Assembly: GCA_009869945.1 (NCBI GenBank)
Contig: WIXG01000256.1
Coordinates: 51,470 to 115,469, forward strand
Source: Mesaphorura yosii
Taxonomy: Eukaryota > Arthropoda > Collembola > Poduromorpha > Tullbergiidae
DNA: 64,000 nucleotides
Direction: 5' to 3'
Position 1 is the first letter of the stretch. Each line of letters opens with the position of its first letter. Below the pieces are notes generated by a model. The model did not search any database. It saw only the letters and a list, made by a program, of their open reading frames with translations, and had not been told where the DNA came from. Below, piece after piece: positions 22,819 through 35,300 of the stretch. The position numbers and the translations under genes were made by a program.

Positions 22819-24600
22819 ATGAATTCTGTACAATTCCATTTAACTAGTAGAGAAGTTCAGCTCGTCCGGGCGATGAGGAGATTTCTGATTAGAAATTTGA
22901 AGAAGGTAAGACAGCTTTTAGTTACTAATTTAATGCAGTTTAATGAGCTTCAACTGGCTGGAATAATCAAGTCTGCGATTGGTTGATCTAGATTCCAAAG
23001 GGTTCTCTTTCAAAACGAATCCGAAGGCGAAAGCAACATCAATTACCCCAAGACGAGGAGGAGTTTTACCTCAGACAGGAAAGATTGGAATCACTGACTG
23101 ATAAATTGCCACATAGGAGGGTTCTTTTGGGCTTGGATACCCAAAGGGCAGTTCCAGAGTCATCCAAGCCGCAGTTACAGCCTTCACCTCTCAGCAGAAG
23201 AAAGAATGCGCAGCCGCTACAACGACCTGCCCAGATCCCCCAAAAGAAAGGCGGCATTATATTCATTCAACCTTTACTGAACGGCGATCCGGAAAACCGC
23301 GTGACCACCCAGGCAAAATTGGGAAAGGGTGGATCAAAACGAAGAATAACACAAGAGTATAGAGATAGAAGTACTGAAAGACGCAATATTTCTAGTAAAC
23401 GGCCGAGGAAAGATCCCGAAGCCGCCAATGCAGAGAAGTCGAGGGAGCCTCCTAAAGTTGAAAAAAGAAATGTTAGAGTGTCAACGAAAAGACACAGGAA
23501 AATGGTCATTAGTTCCTCTGAAAATGAGTCAGATTTTGAAGACGGGGGAGACATTAGAGATTTGAACTTCGACCCTTCTTCCGTTCTTGTCATACGAAAT
23601 TCAACCTCGAGTACGCGAAGAATTCCACAACTTCCTAGCAAAAGATCGGCAGAGAACGGCCCAAAAGTGTTTAGATCAGCACGCCTCAGTGCTCCTGTGA
23701 CAGTGACAGGGCATAATTATCAGAATAAAAACACAGTGGATTCAAATGCAAAGGCACCAAAGACCTTCAAAAAGACCACCATATCAGTGCCAAAACAAGA
23801 GGCTCGAGTAATTAAAGCACTCGTTAATAATTCGTTAGCCGGGCGAAATGTGGACAACCGAACTTCTTTCAAGCCATCTGCAATTGTAAAGCCGATGGAG
23901 GCGCCAGTGATAAGGAAACCTATTACTTCAGCTGGCGAAATTGTTACACCTCATGCCACTAGTTCCAGGCAGCCCAACTCCTCGGAGATTGATAAACATG
24001 GAAAATCAAGAAAAGATAATCCTGGCCAGCAGCAGAAGCAAGCGATTTTTCAGACGCTGTCGCCGTATGTGTCGGTTATCAAGAAGGCTTCACTTGTTGA
24101 AGATAAGGACAACAAGTCCACTGCGAAACCAACGAAATCAAAGCCAGGCAATCTCGAAGTCGTTGACATTGACACTGGGAGGGCAGGAGGACAAGCCACT
24201 GACCATCCCGACGATCAAGGCGAACCCTGTCGTAACCCAAACCCATTCAGCGGATTACGACCCCGACCTCTGTTGTTTTTGGACAAACATTTTATTCGAA
24301 CACACAAATGCTTCCTGCCCCGTAATTACCGTAAGGTAATCAGGCAATGGACCATTTCATTTCCAGGTTACGCTACATATTTTGCTTGCTCCTTTTCTTT
24401 AGATGGCTCAGAAGGAGTGGGAAGGTTTCCCGATAAGCCATTCAAGCTTAAACTTGAACGTGAAGAGCTATCTCACCATGGATAAAGAAACATTTGCTGC
24501 AAAACAATCCAGCTTGGAAGAATGCGTGGCTCAAATTGTGACCCACTCCCTGCTTCTTCAAAAATTCACGATGGAGGACTTGTGCACACGTTTAATTTAA
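22819..24600 (+). CDS. unrecognised basic, probably nuclear protein (3 exons)
   Basis: Exons 22819-22905, 22992-24335, 24403-24600 (TAA), all GT..AG and in phase, 542 aa. The start is the first ATG of an open frame; the 86-nt and 67-nt introns are normal for this locus. The N-terminus FHLTSREVQLVRAMRRFLIR looks helical. It is followed by a highly basic stretch (KRIRRRKQH) and a long disordered region rich in Lys, Arg, Ser and Pro with several nuclear-localisation-like clusters (RRNISSKRPRKDPE, KRHRKMVISSSENESD). The latter contains Ser embedded in acidic residues, a casein-kinase-2-like pattern. The last 65 residues look ordered (SLEECVAQIVTHSLLLQKF). Ends conserved-looking, middle disordered: typical of rapidly evolving chromatin or cell-cycle proteins, but I recognise no family and assign no function. 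Confidence 0.72.
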
Positions 24601-25747
24601 TTGGTTAGTGTAACCTTGTCAGGGCAAAAGGAGCATAAGCGTAGGACCTTTGTTAAAATATTTCTCAGATTTTAGCCCATAAGCTTCTGCCTCATCGCTC
24701 TAATCTTTTCGTTTATTGTGGAATTGATAAATTAATTCGCGCGTTGGCGTGTTCCTTTTAGTGAGGAAAGGCGGGCAAGAAAGTGACAATGTGACAACCT
24801 CATCCTGTTTTTACTGTGCCATCTAAAATTTGAAAAAAATTGACTTTGACTTATAAACCAGCTGTTTTAGAGGTAAAATGACTTCTTGAGATCATTCCCT
24901 ACTGATAATCTTAATCTTGATAATCCTCCGATAATCTACCTCTTAATCTTGTGAGTAAATGACACTTTTCGAAGAATAAAATTTGCCCGTTCTGATTCTT
25001 AAATTGCGTCCTTTTCAATGATTTTAAAATTTATGATGAAAGCATACCAGTTCACTCAATGATTTGTTATGTGTGGTCTCGTGAAATGAGATTAATGAGC
25101 GGAAAAGTTAAATTGGGACACGAAATTGGATCGACAATGATTCACTCATTTGGTATTCTGACTTCTGACCCAAACCAGCACAGACGCATTAGCCTAGTCC
25201 CACATGCCGACTCGATAAAAGTGAACTGATTTAGTACGCCATAATTAAACTCTCTATGTTGTATTAGTCACACTCACGAGTTAATCAAGATGTAGGGCGA
25301 ATTCATTTCACTGTCAACAACTCGTGTTTCATGACCTCACAACAACATGTATGAGCTACTTTACATATTTGCATCTTGTATTCCTAAAATCTGTAATTCA
25401 ATGCGTGCAGCCTTTGTTGTTGATACTTTGATTTCCCCGAATGATACGAGTAATGAGTGAGAGTTGAACCGACGCCAACTTATGAGATAAATGCGGATAG
25501 CGGATTTATGCTAAAATCACAGATTGTTTTGGATCCCAGCAGACTAATTTAGGACGGAACCAAGAAAGCGGATGTGGGCGATCACTGCGTAAATGTTAAA
25601 TGTACATAAGTGATGGAGGTTTAACATAAAAAGTAGAATCTGAAGAGCGCCTTCAAGCAGTCCCGATTGTCGGCTTGGAGGAAGACGATCTAAAGGAAGT
25701 TAAAGTTTGTCACGTCGATAATCGCGAGCAGTAACCAGACAAAGAAG
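24601..25747. other. intergenic spacer with 3' UTR and next promoter
   Basis: AATAAA at 24975-24980 is a likely polyadenylation signal for the basic-protein gene. A TATA-like CATAAAAAG at 25625-25633 precedes the small Ser/Arg-rich gene. Nothing else identified. Confidence 0.45.
25625..25633 (+). promoter_or_regulatory. possible TATA box of the small Ser/Arg-rich gene
   Basis: CATAAAAAG lies about 30 nt before a CAGTCC that resembles an arthropod initiator, and about 115 nt before the predicted start codon at 25748. Position and sequence only. Confidence 0.3.
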
Positions 25748-26278
25748 ATGGTCAGCCGTGCGTACGATTACGCTGTAAGTTTTATAGCTTGTACTTTTAA
25801 GGCATCAGCTGATTAGGCATTTATCTAAAGAATGTGTCTTGTGACTTATTTTCAGTGCCCCTCATTTGGCGGATTTGCTGTCCCACAGCCATCATGGGAG
25901 CCACCACGCAGAACAGACACTTCATACCGTTCAACAGCAGCACTAATCAAGCAAGCGTCCATTCTTTCAAACAGTGGAAGCTTGTCCAGAGGCAACAGCT
26001 TGGAAGGGCGTGCCCCACTCAGCAGAATGGACAGCAACCCTCGAAGCCCATTGGCCAGAATGGACAGTGGACCAAGGAGCCCGCTGGCAAGAAGTGACAG
26101 CATCTCGTCCAGAACAGAGTCAAGCAACACCAGCACCACGACTGCTGGAGGCAGAACGTACAGTTCCAAAACAGAGTCATCGTACGGAACCGGAGCAGGT
26201 GGAAGGCCAAGCATGTACTCGTCTGCAACTTACACTTCGCCATACGGGAACAATTACAGACACTTCTCCTACAAGTGA
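25748..26278 (+). CDS. unrecognised small Ser/Arg-rich protein with tandem repeat
   Basis: Exons 25748-25774 and 25856-26278 (TGA), 149 aa, joined by an 81-nt GT..AG intron in phase 0. The short first exon encodes MVSRAYDYA; the second begins CPSFGGFAVPQPSWEPPRR. The middle has two copies of an 11-residue unit, RMDS(N/G)PRSPLA, followed by a degenerate third copy RSDS. Each unit offers SP and RxxS sites suited to proline-directed or basophilic kinases. The C-terminal third is Ser/Thr/Tyr/Gly-rich and ends RHFSYK. No signal peptide or membrane helix. Two AATAAA signals follow at 26452 and 26461. Overall it looks like a phosphorylated, disordered cytoskeletal or muscle-type protein, but no family is recognised. 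Confidence 0.65.
26024..26089 (+). repeat. two in-frame 33-bp tandem units in the small Ser/Arg-rich gene
   Basis: Units at 26024-26056 and 26057-26089 encode RMDSNPRSPLA and RMDSGPRSPLA; a third, partial unit starts at 26090. Differences are largely synonymous, which suggests that the peptide is kept. Confidence 0.8.
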
Positions 26279-26451
26279 ATTAGATAAGAGATCACGGAGG
26301 TGACGACTTAAGATCAACCTAGCGTTAAGCGGATGAGAAAGACCTTGACCATATTGCTTAAATCGTAGCTTAGCTGAAACTATAAACTGTATCCCTTTCA
26401 TATAAATACTTAGTTACTGTACTCATTTAACCTTACAGTGTGGTGGTTACA

Positions 26452-26466
26452 AATAAAGAAAATAAA
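26452..26466 (+). other. double polyadenylation signal of the small Ser/Arg-rich gene
   Basis: AATAAA at 26452-26457 and again at 26461-26466, about 175 nt after the stop codon. Confidence 0.65.
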
Positions 26467-29381
26467 TGGTTTTATTCCCGGAAGAAAGGTTTCTAACCAG
26501 TATGAAACGAGCAAGATGAACAGCAAGCGGACCAGTCAAACTTGCATGGATTTGAATTTGTCCTGGATTAATTGAATTAGCATTGTGCTTGTCTTTCTTC
26601 TAGGGGATTGGTTTTGGCGCATTTTCGATTGTCTTTGTCGCCTGACATCATTTTGCGTGGATTCGCGCTTGATCTTGCCCCGCAACACGAATTCTGTCTA
26701 CTGCTTCGTCCCACAATCGCATTCCTCGGGTTCTTCAACTATCCCTGCAAATTCCGCGGAGAGTGCATATTGTTTTTGTTCACGGTTCATTCTGCTATTG
26801 CCAAGTCACGTCTGACACCTGATTTATTCAGAGACTGAGCCTCGGCACGGCCCAGATATCGGCTTACCATCTCCACATAAAGGTGATTCAGCACGCAGCA
26901 AACAATCCGCGAACGCAAAACGCACATTCTCGTTCAGCCAGAAAAGCGCCACTTCTTTCTTAGAACGCGGATGAAATTAAATATTAGTAGGACGTAACCA
27001 GCCTCCGAAGTTTCTCTACGCTCTCGCCCACACAATGTGTCTTCCATTTGACGACTCCGACGCTGATTCATGATCACGCCGATTAAATGCGTCGTAATTG
27101 GAAACAGATTCGTTTTCGTCTTTTATTCTGCTGTCTCCATCAAAAATATCACTCGCATTTTCATTTGTATTCAATTCGGAGTAGGGTGTTGTTGACATTA
27201 ACGATTTGGGACTGCAGCCAAAATATGTCGTTTGGGTTTCGTTCTTGGTCTCAGCTGGCGGAATCATGTCATTGTCATGCATGCATTGTTATGCCAAACG
27301 CATGACCCAATTCGGGAATTAAAATGCGTGTCAAGACGGTTAGACGGGAAGTCGCGAAGAAATGCCTCTGCCATTGCAGTTATGACTGGCCGGCCCATTT
27401 CTAGAAATCACGAAATCAGAATCGTATTTGTGAATGGTGAGAGTTTACTCAATTTGCTGTTGTAATTCTGAACGACGGGTTGCATATTCCACTACTTTAC
27501 CATTAAAGCGCCATAAGACGCCAGCGATTTGATACAAGCTTCAAAATTCGAAGGGTTGATTTTTATTGCAAGTGTAATCGTGAGTGAACTTTCGAAGCCT
27601 TTTTCACCTTCGTACGGGTTGTGGAATCTTTCCGTTGTCAATCCCCCGAAGAGTCCGAAGTTCCTGGGTGGATGGAAACATTTCGAGATTGTTCAGACAA
27701 ATTAAGTTAAAGTTAAAGCTGAAGCTGAAATTCGGATTTTAAATAGCGCACAGACGACATTGAAGAAATACGAGCATACGTAATTTGTCATGTAGTTCTA
27801 TAAACCCAATTTTCGTAACTTCTTTCATCATTTCACAATTTTAGCAACGATGCAACCGAAGCAAACCGTTTTGATGTTTTTTATGATGACAAATGATAAT
27901 TTACGTCAAAACAAAACAGGAAACCAACTGAAACCGTTTGTCTAACCGAACGTTCTTGATGAAAAGACATCTTCGTCCCAATTTGTGTCAAAATGCGTAT
28001 TTTCGTTTTTCCGATTCTTGGCAGAATTTCATTTCATCAGAATGTGAATCCTCTTGGTCTCGTTCATGTACCGTGAAGGCTGATATTTCACTCAACATTC
28101 GATTCCCAAGACGAGTGGTCCGCTCAATAAATTCGCGTTGGTGCTCATTACTTTTAAAATCTGACTGGCAATCTGGCAAGTCTGGAGCACGCGGAGTTTC
28201 ACGACTTTCAATTAGCGAATTGAGTCAATTGAGGCCCTCAGAACTTGAACCTGACTTTTGTTCACGACTTTACACAGACAAGCCTTTGTGTCCTGAACCT
28301 GGGTCACGACTTTCGAGTTGATTAGGCCTACTTCGACATTGATCACGATGAACCAAATTCCGAAAGCAAGATCACAAACAAAGGCAGTAGTGTTTGAACG
28401 CTTGAAGTATGCCAGCCACAATGTCAATATCGTTTCTAATCTTAATTTAAATCCGGGATAAATTGTCCATAGCGAATTCTGTCAGAAATCCTCTAATTAT
28501 GATTTAAAACGAAGAGCCTGATGCAAGATCACGACCACTGACAATGGTTGTGTTATTTCTCACCAATGGCAAGGGCGCAGATGTGAAGAGGACACTTGAG
28601 TGCATGTTCTCAGCGTTTTATTTAATTTGAAATGTAAGTACATTTTGAGTGTTTCAATATTTGTTCATAGCTTGTCGTAATTAAGGTACATCAGTGCGAT
28701 ATAATCGAAACTTTGTCATTTGTAAATATTTCGTAGGTGGCCCGTTGAGTGGTGGCTTCCAGTACAGTTAATAAGAGGAGTAGAAAATAATCTTTAAATA
28801 TGGCCATGTTATGATAAATTCTTAAATGCAACTTATACTATGCGGTTACATTTACAACAGCGAATAGAATAGCATGCTTCTATCTTAGCATATAGCACTC
28901 ATTGAAAAATACATTATCATTATGATTCTAGCTCTAAGTCATAAATGAAGCTAATATCTCTGCTAGCCGATCAGCTCCATATCTCAAATGCATAGTTCTC
29001 AAAAGTGACAAGTTGCTTCAATCGAGTTGAAGCATACTTTGGTATTCTTACTATCTACAATTATACAGTATGATTCGATCCCGTGTGCGTTTACGACAAC
29101 TTGCAATTCAATCGATACATGTTTCATCTACAACCTTTCTGAAGCATACATGACATTACTTAAAGCATTCATTCGTAAAAGTTCCTTGTACAAAAGTTAA
29201 TCATTAGAATCAAATGTGCAACGCAATGCAAGGCTCCGTTCAGATAAAAATTACAAACAAAAGAATCTACATTAGTTTCAATATATTGAGTGATTCGCGA
29301 AAACGCGCTTGGAGGTTTCTTCTTGAAAAAGGACCGCACTTCTTCGTCAACTTCTTCTGCTCAGTTCTTTATAAAATGACT
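26467..29381. other. 2.9-kb convergent intergenic region
   Basis: Holds the PDZ gene 3' UTR on the minus strand; the nearest AATAAA on that strand is at 28617-28622. A minus-strand frame at 27016-27282 is rich in Asp, Glu, Asn and Ser and could be an exon, but I find no partner exons. No RNA gene or mobile element recognised. Confidence 0.45.
28617..28622 (-). other. candidate polyadenylation signal AATAAA for the PDZ gene
   Basis: TTTATT on the given strand, about 760 nt beyond the PDZ-gene stop; the nearest consensus signal I found. Confidence 0.35.
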
Positions 29382-32300
29382 TTATGTGAGACCCAGTTGG
29401 TGATCGCTCGAATTAAGAATGTCTTCCGATTCTGGAGTGGTTGGGTTTCTCAACAGCGTTATGCTAATTAAGCCTCTTGTTTTCCTCATCAAATCAATTA
29501 CTTCAGTCGTGGCCATGTCTCGGACGCTCGATTGATTCACCTACGGGAAATAAAAGCAGTTCTTGGTGAACTAAACTTGAAGATGAAAGAATCTGACATA
29601 CAGAAGTTTCACGCACCATAATCACTTCATCTCCAACCCGTAATCGTCCGTCTCGGCCGGCGACACTGTCCGAATAGATGGCACTGATATGTGTATGGCC
29701 ATTGGTGCCCTTTAAGCTGAACCCAAGCCGGCTGCACCATCGTCTGCTCAGCTGCACCGTGAATATCTGAAATATCACAATTTGCGACGAATTAAGCAGA
29801 ATTCAAACGTATAACCAGAAAGCTCAATTCAAAAATTGACATCAACCTGCTCTCCACTGGGCAGTTGTTTGGGCTGTGACATGTGCATTGTGTTGATTTC
29901 GTCAGTGCTGTCATGAAATTCTCTTCCATCCGGGCTGTGCCTTTCCGGTAGTCTTCCATTCTCCAGCCGTCGCCTGTTATTGCTTTCACCTTGACTATTA
30001 TTCACCGCTGATGGCTTCATGTTCGAGTTGGATGACTTGGAAGAAGAGGCTGAAGGTGACGATGTTGAACCCAACGTGTTGTTACTCGCTCCTTCTGGTG
30101 TTTCATGTTGACTTCCATTAAACTCCCTCTGAGAGACAGCGTCTAAATTATTTTCACCATTTGCTTCATGAACGTCATCTTCATCATTGTCATCGCTCAA
30201 TCTATCACCGTCATTTTTGCTTTGTGATAGCATTACTCCTTTCCATTTGAGTAAATTGCCAGATTTTTCTTTGTTCACTCGAGGCGAAACACCAAACTAT
30301 TGTTGAAAAGAGAAGAGAAATGTTTAATGCATTGCGTTACAGGACATAAACACGATAAGGAAGTCGTACCTGTTGAGTCTGATTCGGAGAAGTATCTGTT
30401 GCAATGGAGGAGGAGGAGGACGGAATGTCAGGCTCCGGGGAAGCGTCCTTGGCTGGAGACTCAGATAATTGGACTCTTGAACTCTGGCCAAGACTTTGTT
30501 GGAACTTTTCAACGTTTTCGTGACTCAAGCTCAAATTCCTCTTTCTATTAAGAACATTGTTTTGCTTGGAGGCCGACGAGTGGAGTATCGCTGATTGATA
30601 TGACGGTTGACCATGCCGAAATTTGTCCCCGCCGAGTTTTGGACTTTGTCCAAGTCGTTTGTCCTCCATCTGCAAGCAAAGAGAAAATGACCAATATAGC
30701 GTGATTTTGAAAGCAGCGAGCACCGTAAAAGAAAATAGAAGGGTCTACTTCAAATAAGCAGAGAAAAAGAAATTAATCAGCCTTCGCTTGAATTCACTTC
30801 CTGAATATTTACATTGCCTCCTTAGAACCTGGCATGGTTCAAGAATTTAATTATACCGCACGTGGCCTGAAGCGTCTCGAAAGGTACATTATGAGTGCAG
30901 GCAATTGAAGAGAAAGCGGATCCAGAACGATTCTGATTTCAGTAGACACAAATCGATGTCCAATGCAAATTAAGACTGAGAATGGGATCAGTGCGCTAGC
31001 GTGCCATTCCTCCTTCGTGTCACGCAAGACGCGAAGGAAAAATTCTATTTAGCTGGTCCGGGTAGAAAGAAAAGGATGCGCGTGCCAAAAGCTATAACAT
31101 AACGCTAATGGGATTTGCGTTTTGCGAACTGTGCTAGTTGAAAAACTCACACAACTTTTCTTTCATTAAAAATTGTAATTAGTTACGGTAGAAGATATGA
31201 GATCAGCAAGATGAACTTTCCCAGACTTTTTCTCATTGAAAAATGGGAACGAGCACTCAGAGCACGTTCTGGAAAGTTTACACTTCAGGGCTTCTTAACC
31301 GTTCGTTTTATGTCTTCATGACCACAGTTCTCTTCTCGCTTTTGAACTTTTCCACGGCCATGAGCAAATAACGTGTTCTAATATTTCTACTTTTAAAAGC
31401 GGTACAAATGTTCTTAATGTCAGCGGACTTACACTCGTGAAGTCCAACGAATCGTCGTCAAAGCTGCTGATGCGATCTAAATGAAGTGTGTACTGCTTCA
31501 GCTGCTTCTTTCTCTCAACGTGCTCATCTTCAATCGTGTCATCGTCGTCTTCCATATCAATCTCTTCGTTGTTGTACCAAGAGCTTGTGTCCGAGTCATG
31601 CTCGTCGTCCAAATTCTCAACAGGTAACTGGAAAAGTTTCCGCTTCGAGTCCCCGAGATTTGCAAGGTCAGTCTTGTTCTTGCCATTGGAAGTGAGTGGA
31701 GTAGAAATTGCCATCGCGGAAGCGTGTTTGTGGTTGGCTGCGGCTGGATTTGCGCCGGATAGTTTATTAGCATTATTACGGCGACATTGAATAATAGTCC
31801 CTGCTGGTGTTGACTCTCCGCTGCCACTGCTTCGCGTTTCGGACGGAAAGCTCGCGTTCGAAGAGCCAAGTCCACTTTCTCGGCGGACTTTATTGCCGCT
31901 GCTGTTGTTACTGCCGCTTTCTTCTCCGTCCCCAACAATTGTACTATCCGTGCTCTGGCTTGACTTGGGTGTTCCGGCGCGACCCGCAAATCCTGTGGGA
32001 ACAGACAAGGAAAGATGGTTGAATCAGATCTGCAGCGGCAGCAGTGAATTAGTGATATATGGTAACAATTGGATTACTGCAAACACAAACAAAATGTGGG
32101 ATGTCTGGCTGGGCACGATGGTCATTCAATAAAGTAATTGGGTAGAAAAACTGGACGGTCAATCTCCTGCCAATATTTGATCAGAAAGCAGATAGATAGA
32201 AATAAATTGGATGGATATTTCCATTGCCTTTGCAGACGGGATAAAGAAGTTGAACCTCAAAGACCACTAGCTCTCATTTTCACACAACACATCGTCTGCG

Positions 32301-35300
32301 TTGATTTTGTTATCATTGTCTTTGATTCTAGTTTTGCTTTTCGTAGAAACAGGAATCTTAATTCTTTGTTTTGATCCTGATCGTGGAGCCCTGGCCTGTC
32401 CTGACGAAGCGAGCGACAGAATTGAAGAATGGCACATGATGCCGTGTAATTGTTCGAGTCGTGCCTCTCCGTTGTTCCTATTTATACTCTCGCCTCAACT
32501 TATTTATTACTTTACAGCACTCACTTGTAATGGGACTTCTTTTACCACAGATTCGATTGAAAGCTTTGTCTTGCGTCGGGCAAGAGGTATGGGGCACATT
32601 CACAATTTTTACGGATCGGTACTAAAAATATAAACATTTGTTTCTTCCAGCTCTAAATAAATAAACAGAAACTGACGATGGTTTTCCACAGCCGCCGTCC
32701 ACGGCCGCACGCCTGCACTCGGAGTAATAACAAACTTTATCTAATAATGAATGATACTCGAAGGAAATAATGAGAAAATAACGAAAGAGTCTTCATGGTC
32801 TACTTTCTCCATGTGGTCATACCACCGGGTCTCGTGTTTTCTAAATATAGCAGTCAGCAGTCCGCCTCGCAGTTTAGAGGCGTAATAAAGCTGCAATGGG
32901 ATCACACGGAAGTGGAAAGAAACGACAGAGACTTCGGGCACTCGAGGGTTTTGAAAAAAGTGGTCTTACTGTCGAGTGCGGCAGAGATAACTTTCGGAGA
33001 TGGTGTTACGCCAGCGTGAGCACCCGGACGACGTCGCGGAAGTGTTGCTGGTCCATTTGCAGAACTTTCATTCTGGAGGCTTTTATTAGATTGACCAATT
33101 CGACGATTCATCATTAGTCCACCAGAACTAGAATGCGAACATTTTACATCCGACGAACCGCTCGTTCTTCGCTTCAGTGCCAAATCACTCAGCATGTCGA
33201 TGGCTTCTTGCCTGTGGGAATACGAAATAAAAGAAACAGTTAAGTTGTGTAATTAAATATTAGTTGGCACGATGTGAAACTAATCAGCGGACAAGACTGT
33301 AGTTTCTTGGTCTTACTTTGCACCAATTTTCCTCGCCAAAAATATCTTAATCTCTTCAAAAAGTCATTAGGGCTTTAGAAATTCCAAATCAATTTTGGAT
33401 TAGTTCCCAATTTCATTCCAGTCTTTTCTTGATTAAAATACTTAATACCACATTGGCCAGAAACGATAGAAAGTTAAGTCGAGTTCAAATCAAGATGTTG
33501 TCATTCTTCAGAGAAAACAAACGAGAAACTTGCAATTGTGGCACAAGCACAGGCTTGGAAGAAAATCAGTTGTCTACAAAGAACTTTCTCCGGAAAACTT
33601 TATAAATATTTATCTCACGACTTTCTCTCGACAGAAGTGATACCTCTACCTCACTGACATAAGGCACAACACAGAAATCACCAGCTGCTTTTTTAATAAA
33701 TATTCCGATCACTGGTCAAGTTCTTACTCAAGGCAAATGTTGCACAATTCGAAACTAATCGTCTGGAGCTGAACACGACAAACTTGATGCTGCACGTGTG
33801 TTTGTCTCCAGCTGCGTCTATATTTATGTGTTTTCTTCGTAACATTATTTACATTTTATAGCATTCGCCGCCAGTCGGGAATGAGTATTAACAGAAACAT
33901 TTTCACTTTTTTATTTCGCAAGGTGCAATAAAAAGCTGCATAAATAATATCCTGGTCCTACACTGCAACGCAGGCATATGTCTCATAAAATTTGTGCTTG
34001 CACTGCGTTGCGTTGCTTTCACGGGCAAAGGAGCAAGAAAGTATCTCACTCGCGAATTCGTAACGAGTACACGTAAACTGCACTCTCTTGAGAAAGATGC
34101 GTCGAGTAAAATTATTTATTACGCTTTACACTCTTGCTGCACTGAAGTTTTACGGTTTGTTAATCGTACTTTTCGTTTATTACCGTATTTTTATCTTTTC
34201 AATAAAACACCACACTCGCTTCGCTCGAGAATTTATGCTAACGCTGTAGTATTTTCGAGACGCGTGCTGTAAACTTGTAAATGACTGTCCAGCGCAAATT
34301 CTGACGTGCTATTATTCTAGACTCCTAAGGCATTATATAATGTTTACACCATTCACCCTGGTTCGTATCGTTACCTGAAGTAAAATTTTGAGTCCGGGAG
34401 TGAGACTGAGCTCATCTCTAATATGATTTATAAGGCCGTGTTAAGTACCTTTGCAGTGTGAAGCACAAAAGGAAGTTTCCAGAGTCATGATCTTTTTATT
34501 TGCCGAGCTATATTGATTTACCATAGAACATAAATAGATGAGTGCAGCTTTCAAGGTCTATGCTGTTCATAATTATGTTTATGTAAACATTAACACCTCA
34601 AGCTGCGAATGAATGCGTTATCTACTACCTGAAGGTACTCACAGAATCTACTGGTTCTAAACGAGGGTTGATGAGAATTTATTTCTAAAGAATTGACCTT
34701 CGTGATGCTCCATTCAACCCATCTCCACTCTCATAAGGCCGAATATTCTCGATATGTTCATTATTCAAAATTATTCACGTCAGGTGTACCTCATTTTATG
34801 GAAAATGCATAATTCATGGCTACAACTATATACGACTACAAGGCAGAGTAGAATAGCGCCCGAGTCTATATTGTATTGGCATGTCACATATTCACCTTTT
34901 CATTCTTGATGGAATTGATTCTCCATATGCTAATAAAAATAACTTCACTGGTTCTATGCACCTTTCTCGCCCTTGTGCCAGGGCCATAAGGAATGCTGCT
35001 GCGACAGTTCTAAAAACCACTAACTCTACGATATGCCTGGCATGCTATAGATTTCTACAGGCTCAAATCGATCTCGAAAACTTCTAAAGCCAAGTCAAGC
35101 GAGCGTAATGGATTGCAAATTCTCAACTTTTCGTAGTCACACTGGAAATGAAGAGAAACCAGAAATCGCTTTAACTCTTATCGAATGATGTGTGCACGAT
35201 TCAATTTAGTCAAATTCGAATGTTCTCATCGATTCGGGCTTTCGCCCAACTATAAATTCGACGATTCCCTACCAAAAGTGGATCATTTGCGATTCGGAGA

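Noticed and set aside
23267-23641. 124-codon minus-strand frame
   Set aside because: Antisense of the basic-protein exon; the plus-strand frame is much longer and joins two further exons in phase.
31486-31790. Overlapping plus-strand frames of 69-100 codons
   Set aside because: They are the reverse strand of a long in-phase PDZ-gene exon.
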